Shown here: in pieces, positions 1 through 6,603 of the stretch
Position numbering within the stretch: the first letter of the stretch is position 1
Layout: each line of letters starts with the position of its first letter
From: Oxalobacteraceae bacterium
Lineage (GTDB): Bacteria > Pseudomonadota > Gammaproteobacteria > Burkholderiales > Burkholderiaceae_D
Direction: 5' to 3'
Assembly (NCBI GenBank): GCA_947487325.1
Contig: CANKWG010000109.1
Span: 1-7,540 of the forward strand
DNA: 7,540 nt
Program-made: the position numbers and the translations under genes
Notes under the pieces: model-generated
Databases searched by the model: none
Seen by the model: only the letters and a program-made list of their open reading frames with translations
What the model was told of the DNA's origin: nothing

Positions 1-2783
1 CAGGCGACATGGTCGCGCGCCAGCGCCCACTCGCGCAATTGATCACGGCACTGGAAAACGGCAAAGCTTCTGCCACACTCAAAAAATCACTGCACGACGC
101 CGCAGCAAAAGTTCGCATTCCTGCGCTAGGCATTACCGGTACCGGTGGTGCGGGCAAGTCCTCGCTGACGGATGAACTCATTCGCCGTCTGCGTATCGAT
201 CAAAACGATGCATTGAACATCGCCGTGATTTCTATCGATCCTTCACGTCGTAAATCCGGCGGCGCACTGCTGGGTGACCGTATCCGTATGAATGCGATCA
301 ATCCCTGGAGTGCTCGTCCGGGCGTCTTTATGCGCTCGCTCGCTACCCGCGAGGCAGGTTCAGAAATCTCACAAGCACTGCCCGATGTGGTCGCCGCTTG
401 TCGCGTTGCCGGTTTTGATTTGATCATCGTTGAAACGTCCGGTATCGGACAAGGTGATGCTGCCATCGTTCCGCATGTGGATTGCAGCCTGTATGTCATG
501 ACGCCGGAATTCGGCGCCGCATCGCAGCTGGAAAAAATTGACATGCTGGACTTTGCCGATTTTGTGGCGATCAACAAATTCGATCGCAAAGGCTCACAAG
601 ACGCCCTACGCGATGTCGCCAAACAAGTACAACGCAATCGCGAGCAGTGGGATAAGTCCACCGATCAAATGCCGGTCTTTGGCACACAAGCGTCACGCTT
701 TAATGATGATGGCGTCACCGCGCTGTATCAGGGTTTGTTGCCGCGCCTGACAGAATTAGGACTCAACATCAAACCCGGCAAGCTTGCGCCCGTGAACGTG
801 CGTTTCTCTTCGGGACGGAATGCCATCGTACCGCCTGCCCGCAGTCGTTATCTCGCGGAGATCGCCGATACGCTGCGCGCTTATCACCGCCGCGTGCAAA
901 AACAAGCAGTCATCGCGCGCGAACGTCAGCAACTGAGCGAAGCCAAACGACTGATGCTCGCTGCCGGCAAAACCGTGGACATGGATGATCTGATTACGCA
1001 GCGCGATAACGCGCTCGATAGCGAGGCAAAAAATTTACTCGCGCAATGGCCCGCTGTTCAAGCCACCTATTCGGGTGATGAGCATGTCATCAAAATTCGC
1101 GACAAAGAAATCCGCACGCGTCTTGAATGGGAAACCTTGTCAGGCAACCGTATTCGCAAAGTATCGCTGCCTAAATATGCCGATCAGGGTGATCTGCTCG
1201 GCTGGTTGATGAAAGAAAATCTCCCTGGCAGCTTTCCGTATACCGCCGGCGTGTTTCCATTCAAGCGCGAAAACGAAGATCCGACGCGCATGTTCGCCGG
1301 CGAAGGTGATGCATTCAGAACCAATCGTCGCTTCAAGCTGGTGTCCGAAGGCATGCCGGCCAAACGTTTGTCTACTGCATTTGATTCAGTCACGCTGTAT
1401 GGCGCTGATCCCGCGCTGCGTCCCGACATTTACGGCAAAGTCGGCAACTCCGGTGTGTCGATCGCCACGCTGGATGACATGAAGGTGCTGTACGACGGCT
1501 TTGATCTCTGCGATCCGACCACGTCAGTATCGATGACCATCAACGGTCCCGCGCCGACCATCCTTGCGATGTTCATGAACACGGCCATTGATCAACAGCT
1601 AACCAAATTCAAGACAGAAAAAGGGCGCGAGCCCACGACGGAAGAAGCAGCAGAAATCCGCGCGTGGGTGCTGCAGAATGTGCGCGGCACAGTACAAGCC
1701 GACATTCTGAAAGAAGATCAGGGTCAAAACACCTGCATCTTCTCCACCGAATTCTCTTTGAAAGTGATGGGCGACATTCAGCAGTATTTCGTCGATCACA
1801 AGGTACGTAATTTTTATTCAGTATCGATCTCGGGCTATCACATTGCCGAAGCCGGTGCGAATCCGATCTCGCAGCTGGCGTTCACGCTCTCCAATGGCTT
1901 CACCTTTGTTGAGGCATATCTGGCGCGTGGCATGTCGATTGATGATTTTGCGCCGAATCTGTCGTTCTTCTTCTCCAATGGCATGGACCCGGAATACACC
2001 GTGCTGGGCCGGGTGGCGCGTCGCCTGTGGGCCGTGGCCATGCGCGAGAAATATGGCGCGAATGATCGCTCGCAAAAACTGAAATATCACATTCAGACCT
2101 CCGGTCGTTCGCTGCATGCACAAGAGGTTGATTTCAACGACATCCGCACCACGCTGCAGGCGCTGATTGCGATTTACGACAACTGCAACTCGCTGCATAC
2201 CAATGCCTACGACGAAGCGATCACCACGCCGACTGATGAATCCGTGCGCCGTGCGCTGGCGATTCAGCTGATCATCAACCGCGAATGGGGTCTGGCAAAA
2301 AATGAAAACTCCAGCCAGGGTTCCTTCATCATCGAAGAGCTCACTGATCTGGTCGAAGAAGCCGTGTTGCAAGAATTCGAGCGCATCGCCGAGCGCGGCG
2401 GTGTGTTGGGCGCCATGGAAACCGGCTATCAGCGCGGCAAAATTCAAGAAGAATCCATGCTCTACGAGCACAAGAAACACGACGGCAGCCTGCCGATCAT
2501 TGGCGTCAACACCTTCCGCAATCCCAAGGGCGACACAGTCGCTCAACAACTGGAGCTGGCGCGCTCGACCGACGATGAAAAGCAATCGCAATTGCAGCGC
2601 CTGGCAGATTTCCATGCGGCCCACAGCGACGCTGCCAAGCAATCACTGGCCGCACTGCAAGAAGCTGTGATTCGTGACGAGAATGTCTTTGCTCAGTTGA
2701 TGCAAGCCGTCAGAGTGTGCTCACTCGGTCAGATTACCGATGCGCTTTTCGAGGTGGGTGGACAGTACCGGCGCAGCATGTGA
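1..2783 (+). CDS. icmF: Fused isobutyryl-CoA mutase IcmF, 5'-truncated by the window edge
   Basis: IcmF interconverts isobutyryl-CoA and n-butyryl-CoA with adenosylcobalamin, and carries a MeaB-like GTPase that loads and protects the cofactor. The frame is already open at base 3 (Gly-Asp before the ATG at 9), so that ATG is internal. Residues here count from it. The GTPase domain is about 37-260: P-loop GTGGAGKSS at 44-52, SIDPSRRKSGG at 75-85, ETSGIGQGD at 142-150 and NKFD at 189-192. A helical linker (about 261-340) leads to the mutase TIM barrel, with SGYHIAEAGA at 608-617 holding the active-site His611. Phe429 and Gln573 occupy the positions of methylmalonyl-CoA mutase Tyr89 and Arg207, the isobutyryl-type signature. 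They sit 144 residues apart, as F598 and Q742 do in the characterised Cupriavidus enzyme. That implies about 169 residues missing upstream, which would hold the B12-binding domain. The stop is TGA at 2781-2783. The next gene follows after 14 bp. Confidence 0.95.
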   Translation, partial: GDMVARQRPLAQLITALENGKASATLKKSLHDAAAKVRIPALGITGTGGAGKSSLTDELIRRLRIDQNDALNIAVISIDPSRRKSGGALLGDRIRMNAINPWSARPGVFMRSLATREAGSEISQALPDVVAACRVAGFDLIIVETSGIGQGDAAIVPHVDCSLYVMTPEFGAASQLEKIDMLDFADFVAINKFDRKGSQDALRDVAKQVQRNREQWDKSTDQMPVFGTQASRFNDDGVTALYQGLLPRLTELGLNIKPGKLAPVNVRFSSGRNAIVPPARSRYLAEIADTLRAYHRRVQKQAVIARERQQLSEAKRLMLAAGKTVDMDDLITQRDNALDSEAKNLLAQWPAVQATYSGDEHVIKIRDKEIRTRLEWETLSGNRIRKVSLPKYADQGDLLGWLMKENLPGSFPYTAGVFPFKRENEDPTRMFAGEGDAFRTNRRFKLVSEGMPAKRLSTAFDSVTLYGADPALRPDIYGKVGNSGVSIATLDDMKVLYDGFDLCDPTTSVSMTINGPAPTILAMFMNTAIDQQLTKFKTEKGREPTTEEAAEIRAWVLQNVRGTVQADILKEDQGQNTCIFSTEFSLKVMGDIQQYFVDHKVRNFYSVSISGYHIAEAGANPISQLAFTLSNGFTFVEAYLARGMSIDDFAPNLSFFFSNGMDPEYTVLGRVARRLWAVAMREKYGANDRSQKLKYHIQTSGRSLHAQEVDFNDIRTTLQALIAIYDNCNSLHTNAYDEAITTPTDESVRRALAIQLIINREWGLAKNENSSQGSFIIEELTDLVEEAVLQEFERIAERGGVLGAMETGYQRGKIQEESMLYEHKKHDGSLPIIGVNTFRNPKGDTVAQQLELARSTDDEKQSQLQRLADFHAAHSDAAKQSLAALQEAVIRDENVFAQLMQAVRVCSLGQITDALFEVGGQYRRSM

Positions 2784-2797
2784 TTCGGCGGCGATGA

Positions 2798-3943
2798 ATG
2801 TCTCCCACTGAATCAGCGCTGGCCGATACCATCGCCGCGATTAACATCGCGGCTTATACCAAAACCCGCAATCATCTCGATGGCAAGGTCACGCGACTCT
2901 CGCCGTATCTGACGCATGGGTTCATCTCGATACCCGAGCTGTTCAAGCAACTACCCAAGCTGACGCTTGAAGACAAGCTCGCTTTCGAGTTTGGCTGGCG
3001 TGAATTTTTTCATCATGTCTGGCACCGCGCTGGCGATGCGATTTTTAGCGACATGCGCACGCCTTTACCCGGCATTCAGTACGGCGACACACTGCCCGAC
3101 GATATCCGCGAAGGCCGCACCGGACTGCCCGTGATCGATCGCGCAGTACATACGCTCTATCAGACAGGTTATTTGCATAACCATGCGCGCATGTGGCTCG
3201 CTAGTTACACGGTTCATCTGCGCAAAGTACATTGGCGTGTTGCTGCCGATTGGATGTACGGTCATCTGCTGGATGGCGATCTGGCATCGAATCATTTGTC
3301 TTGGCAGTGGATTGCAGCGACCTTCAGCAGCAAGCCGTATTTATTCAATGCAGAGAACGTCGCTAAGCATGCTGCCCAGGCTTGGCATTGCCCACGCAGC
3401 GTGATCGATACAACGTATGAAGCTCTGGAAACGATTGCGCGCAGCCAGACAACCGTGGGCATACATCCATCCTTGTTGGGCATCAGCGAGCCGGCACTCA
3501 GCGTTATGCCTGATAGCCTGAGCGCTGACAAAAACGTTCTGACTCAGGCTCGTCGGGTGCAAGTGGTGCATCCCTGGATGCTCGCAGACGCTGAATTCGA
3601 TGGACTGCGACTAGGCATCATTCATCGCCCGTTTCATCAGCGCTTCCCGTGGTCGCAACAGCGTTGGGATTTCGTCATGCAGCGCATGCAGGCCGTCACC
3701 GACCATATCTTCGTCGGTGATCTCACAGAACTCAGTACAATGTTCACCAACGCTGCTGACATTAACTCGGTGGCCACATTTAATCCTGGTTATCGCGAAT
3801 TACTGCCTGTGCTTTGCTCTGACTTGCAAGACTCACCACGCCGGTTTCCTGATCCCGAAACGGCCTGCCGTTCGTTTTCGGCTTTCTGGAGCCATTGCAC
3901 CGCCGCTTCTACTGACGCGCCCCGGCGCACCTGGCATCGATGA
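2798..3943 (+). CDS. Antenna-less photolyase-family FAD-binding protein (short photolyase-like) with C-terminal extension
   Basis: This 381-residue protein begins directly in the photolyase/cryptochrome FAD-binding domain and has no N-terminal alpha/beta antenna domain. Visible family motifs are RLSPYLTHG at 33-41, FGWREFFHHVW at 65-75, GRTGLPVIDRA at 106-116, LHNHARMWLASY at 126-137, DGDLASNHLSWQW at 159-171 and the FNAENVAKHA segment at 183-192. By eye, Asn165 matches E. coli photolyase Asn378 (flavin N5 contact), and Trp169 and Trp146 match Trp382 and Trp359 of the electron-transfer triad. The surface Trp306 position appears to be Ile or Tyr. Residues 200-381 form a further domain with FPWSQQRWDFV at 283-293 and a C-x-SFSAFW motif at 357-364. 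The role is probably light-dependent flavin chemistry on DNA, or a photosensory one, but no substrate can be read from the sequence. The start is ATG 2798. An in-frame TGA lies immediately before it (2795-2797) and the next Met is residue 86. No strong Shine-Dalgarno is visible, so coupling to icmF is possible. Confidence 0.88.
   Translation: MSPTESALADTIAAINIAAYTKTRNHLDGKVTRLSPYLTHGFISIPELFKQLPKLTLEDKLAFEFGWREFFHHVWHRAGDAIFSDMRTPLPGIQYGDTLPDDIREGRTGLPVIDRAVHTLYQTGYLHNHARMWLASYTVHLRKVHWRVAADWMYGHLLDGDLASNHLSWQWIAATFSSKPYLFNAENVAKHAAQAWHCPRSVIDTTYEALETIARSQTTVGIHPSLLGISEPALSVMPDSLSADKNVLTQARRVQVVHPWMLADAEFDGLRLGIIHRPFHQRFPWSQQRWDFVMQRMQAVTDHIFVGDLTELSTMFTNAADINSVATFNPGYRELLPVLCSDLQDSPRRFPDPETACRSFSAFWSHCTAASTDAPRRTWHR
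3940..3943 (+). promoter_or_regulatory. ATGA stop/start overlap coupling the two photolyase-family genes
   Basis: The start codon ATG (3940-3942) overlaps the stop codon TGA (3941-3943) of the upstream gene. No clear Shine-Dalgarno is visible in the preceding CCGGCGCACCTGGCATCG. This is a classic arrangement for translational coupling by ribosome re-initiation, and it would give linked synthesis of the two proteins. The overlap is seen directly; the coupling is inferred. Confidence 0.75.
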
Positions 3944-5520
3944 CATCACCCGGCATTGCCGTCGTCTGGTTCAAACGTGATCTGCGGGTTTTCGATCATG
4001 TACCGCTGTTCGAAGCCAGTCGTCACTCAGCCGTACTGCCCTTGTACGTGTATGAGCCAGAACTCCTCCGTGCGCCAGATTGCGCTACTCAGCATGTCGC
4101 TTTCATCAATGAATGCCTAGAAGATCTGGAACAGGCCCTCGTCGGTCGCGGCACCTCGTTGTTGATTCTTCATGGTGAGATCACCTCCGCTTTGCAGCGC
4201 ATCCATGAGCAGTTTGGTCATTTCACGCTCTACTCGCATGAAGAAACCGGTAACGCGATCAGCTATGCACGCGATCGCCGCGTAGCAGACTGGTGTCAAT
4301 CACAAGGCCTTCGCTGGAAAGAATACCCATCCAATGGCGTAGTACGGCGACTGGTGTCGCGCGACGATTGGGCCAGCCAATGGATGCAGCGCATGCGCGC
4401 GCCGGTACTCAACGCACCTGACTTTCTGCGTTCGACCGGTAAGACGCTATCGCCCTCCGGAATCATGACGCCACGCCAACTGGGACTGGATGGTCCGGAC
4501 AAACCGCTGCGACAACGTGGCGGCCGGCGTGTGGCTTCGAAGCAGGTGAAAGAATTTTTCAGTCAGCATCTCGCCGACTATCGCTATGCGATGTCCAGTC
4601 CGCTGACCGCTGAAACTGCCTGTTCGCGTCTGTCGCCGTATCTGGCGTATGGCGTATTGTCGGTACGTGAACTGATGCACAAGATCTGGAAAACGCGCGA
4701 ACAACTCCAGGCGCTTCCGGAAACAGTACGACCTTCGGGTACGCTGGCCAGCCTGAAATCTTTCGAAAGCCGCTTGCACTGGCATTGTCACTTCATTCAA
4801 AAGCTCGAATCCGAACCGGATATAGAGATGCGCAACGTGCATCGCGGATTTGACGGACTACGTGAGCCGCATTTCAATCAAGACTATTTCGAACGCTGGT
4901 GCGCGGGCGAAACCGGCTTTCCGCTGATTGATGCCTGCATGAAAATGCTGGCGCAGACGGGTTGGATCAACTTTCGCATGCGCGCCATGCTGATCAGTTT
5001 TTCCAGTTATCAGCTTTGGAATCACTGGCGTGAACCAGCATTGCATCTGGCACGCGAATTTCTAGACTACGAACCCGGCATCCACTATTCGCAGATCCAA
5101 ATGCAATCGGGCGTTACTGGCATTAACACGCTGCGTATCTACAATCCCGTCAAGCAGGCGCAAGACCAGGACCCGAAAGGTGTTTTTGTACGACGCTGGC
5201 TGCCCGAGCTCAAACGCGTGCCGGACGAGTTCATCTTTGAACCCGCCACCATGCCTCTGGACCTGCAAAAGGAACTGAAATTCCTGATCGGTCCTGACTA
5301 CCCAGAACCCATCGTTGATCACCTGACCAGCGCGAAACTGGCGCGCGAACTACTGTGGTCCATGCGTCGTGATCCGCAGATGCGCGCAGAAGCGCGTCAG
5401 GTCTTCGTCAAACACGGCAGCCGCAATCCTATGCGCGAGGGCCGCTCGCGCTCCTCTGCCAAATCATCTGCAGACAAGTCAGCGGAACCCCAACCTCAAT
5501 TGCCGCTGGCACTGGATTAA
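3940..5520 (+). CDS. Cryptochrome/photolyase family protein with non-canonical FAD site
   Basis: This 526-residue protein has the complete two-domain photolyase layout. The N-terminal alpha/beta antenna domain starts with VVWFKRDLRVFDH at 8-20, with LPLYVYEPELL at 33-43 and a GE-type strand end at 79-80. The C-terminal FAD-binding domain runs from about 200, with SRLSPYLAYG at 229-238, ETGFPLIDACMKML at 324-337 and TGWINFRMRAM at 340-350. The normally diagnostic flavin loop is replaced by LDYEPGIHYSQIQMQSG at 375-391, followed by INTLRIYNPVKQ at 395-406. By alignment with E. coli photolyase, Asn378 becomes His382 and Trp382 becomes Ile386. This resembles the divergent prokaryotic group called NewPHL, reported to act on UV lesions in single-stranded DNA; the assignment is from memory of the motif. 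No Cys pattern like that of iron-sulfur photolyases is seen. The tail from about 494 is basic, Ser-rich and probably disordered. RarD begins 3 bp downstream. Confidence 0.9.
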   Translation: MTSPGIAVVWFKRDLRVFDHVPLFEASRHSAVLPLYVYEPELLRAPDCATQHVAFINECLEDLEQALVGRGTSLLILHGEITSALQRIHEQFGHFTLYSHEETGNAISYARDRRVADWCQSQGLRWKEYPSNGVVRRLVSRDDWASQWMQRMRAPVLNAPDFLRSTGKTLSPSGIMTPRQLGLDGPDKPLRQRGGRRVASKQVKEFFSQHLADYRYAMSSPLTAETACSRLSPYLAYGVLSVRELMHKIWKTREQLQALPETVRPSGTLASLKSFESRLHWHCHFIQKLESEPDIEMRNVHRGFDGLREPHFNQDYFERWCAGETGFPLIDACMKMLAQTGWINFRMRAMLISFSSYQLWNHWREPALHLAREFLDYEPGIHYSQIQMQSGVTGINTLRIYNPVKQAQDQDPKGVFVRRWLPELKRVPDEFIFEPATMPLDLQKELKFLIGPDYPEPIVDHLTSAKLARELLWSMRRDPQMRAEARQVFVKHGSRNPMREGRSRSSAKSSADKSAEPQPQLPLALD

Positions 5521-5523
5521 GCG

Positions 5524-6414
5524 ATGTTCCTCGGCATACTCAGTGCGGGTACTGCATTTACCTTGTGGGGAATTTTTCCGCTGTATCTCAAGCTACTCAA
5601 AAGCGTACCCTCGCTCGAAATACTGTCGCATCGGGTCATGTGGTCAGCCATTTTTCTCGGCTTGATTCTTGCGTCACGACGTCAATGGGATTGGGTGCAG
5701 AGCATACGCGCACGACCGCGCATCGCATTTGCGTTTGTCACGAGTGCGGCCATGCTGGGCGCGAACTGGGTGATCTACATCTGGGCAGTGAATGCGGATC
5801 GTATTGTCGACGCCAGCCTCGGCTATTTCATCGCGCCCTTATTCAATGTGCTCTTTGGCGTACTACTCGGCGAGCGACTGAAACCCCTCCAGTGGACAGC
5901 GATTGCGCTGGCCGGTGGTGGCGTCGCTTGGCTCACACTCAGCACCGGTGAATTGCCCTGGATAGGCTTGGTACTGGCGGTCACCTTCAGCCTGTACGGT
6001 CTGATACGCAAAACCGCCGCGCTGGGCGCGCTGGAAGGTCTGAGCGTAGAGACATTGGTGATGCTGCCCTTGGCGGCGCTTTTTCTTCTGCTGCCCGACA
6101 GCGGTTCTTCACATGCCTTTGCCAGTGGCAGTGTGTCTTTGATGCTCATGCTCGTGGCTGCCGGGCCGGTCACAGCCGTACCCCTGCTCTTGTTTGCTTT
6201 CGGTGCGCGCCGCATTCCATTGTCAGTCGTGGGCCTCTTGCAATATATCGGCCCGAGTATCCAGATGATGCTGGGGGTGTGGCTGTATCACGAGGCTTTC
6301 GGCATCAACCGGCAGATAGGCTTTGCGCTGATCTGGACCGCGCTGGCTTTGTATTCGGTCGAAGCGCTGTGGCGGGCATGGCGTCCGGCAGCGGCCAATC
6401 CCTCCGCCGACTAA
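5524..6414 (+). CDS. rarD: RarD, EamA/DMT-family inner-membrane permease
   Basis: RarD proteins are inner-membrane members of the drug/metabolite transporter superfamily, historically annotated as chloramphenicol-sensitivity proteins. The true substrate is uncertain. The 296 residues match the usual length and show about ten hydrophobic helices, roughly 3-21, 35-52, 67-88, 98-115, 121-139, 144-161, 174-191, 204-226, 233-254 and 264-284. Family motifs are WGIFPLYLKLL at 15-25, EILSHRVMWS at 32-41, NWVIYIWAVNADRIVDASLG at 81-100, ERLKPLQW at 117-124, SLYGLIRK at 156-163 and QYIGPSIQMMLGVWLYHE at 240-257. The start is ATG 5524, 3 bp after the preceding TAA. No clear Shine-Dalgarno is visible, so translation probably depends on the upstream gene. 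It is the apparent last gene of the icmF-photolyase unit. A hairpin spans its stop codon (TAA, 6412-6414). Confidence 0.93.
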   Translation: MFLGILSAGTAFTLWGIFPLYLKLLKSVPSLEILSHRVMWSAIFLGLILASRRQWDWVQSIRARPRIAFAFVTSAAMLGANWVIYIWAVNADRIVDASLGYFIAPLFNVLFGVLLGERLKPLQWTAIALAGGGVAWLTLSTGELPWIGLVLAVTFSLYGLIRKTAALGALEGLSVETLVMLPLAALFLLLPDSGSSHAFASGSVSLMLMLVAAGPVTAVPLLLFAFGARRIPLSVVGLLQYIGPSIQMMLGVWLYHEAFGINRQIGFALIWTALALYSVEALWRAWRPAAANPSAD

Positions 6415-6437
6415 GGCGCTCCGTTCAGCGCTTAGTC
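6409..6437 (+). terminator. Long hairpin over the rarD stop codon, possible terminator or mRNA 3' stabiliser
   Basis: The left arm GACTAAGGCGCT (6409-6420) pairs with the right arm AGCGCTTAGTC (6427-6437) around the six-base loop CCGTTC. This gives 11 base pairs with a single bulged G in the left arm. The stop codon of rarD lies in the left arm. No T-run follows (the next bases are CCGCGGTGACGG), so this is not a textbook intrinsic terminator. It could be a Rho-assisted end, an exonuclease-blocking 3' structure, or a bidirectional element. The structure is read directly; the function is inferred from its position at the end of the four-gene run. Confidence 0.5.
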
Positions 6438-6603
6438 CCGCGGTGACGGCCTCAGCCAAAGCGCTCGCCGTTCATTGAATGCCATCCCATTCGTAAGTAA
6501 GCACCAATAAATCACTGCGCGTGCTGTACCGGCTTGCTGGCTTACGTTATCCTCGCGCTTTGCCGATGACCGGCTTTTCAGATCAATTTTCCCTTCGTTC
6601 CCC
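6438..6603. other. Intergenic region upstream of ettA
   Basis: With the hairpin, this forms the 189-bp gap between rarD and ettA, the only substantial non-coding stretch in the window. It should contain the ettA promoter. The best candidate pairs that can be seen (for example a TTGAAT at 6475-6480, or a TTGCTG at 6534-6539 ahead of the TACGTTAT stretch) match consensus poorly, so no promoter is called. A second AAGCGCT copy (6459-6465) could pair with the right arm of the upstream hairpin. No Shine-Dalgarno sequence is obvious just before ATG 6604. No small ORF or RNA gene is convincing. Confidence 0.5.

Noticed and set aside
9..11. ATG at 9 as the start of the icmF gene
   Set aside because: The frame is open to the window edge, the protein would lack its B12-binding domain, and the offset to known IcmF numbering is a constant 169 residues, so this is an internal Met.
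1818..2642. Antisense open frame of 274 codons inside icmF
   Set aside because: It lies wholly opposite the conserved mutase barrel. Its protein is compositionally odd with no recognisable motif, and the frame is explained by codon bias of the sense gene.
3940..5520. Iron-sulfur bacterial cryptochrome/photolyase (PhrB/CryB type)
   Set aside because: The Cys residues (47, 59, 119, 228, 283, 321, 333) do not form the expected C-terminal four-Cys cluster.
6475..6550. Sigma-70 promoter for ettA
   Set aside because: Candidate -35 and -10 hexamers match consensus weakly or have poor spacing, so a specific promoter could not be supported by eye.
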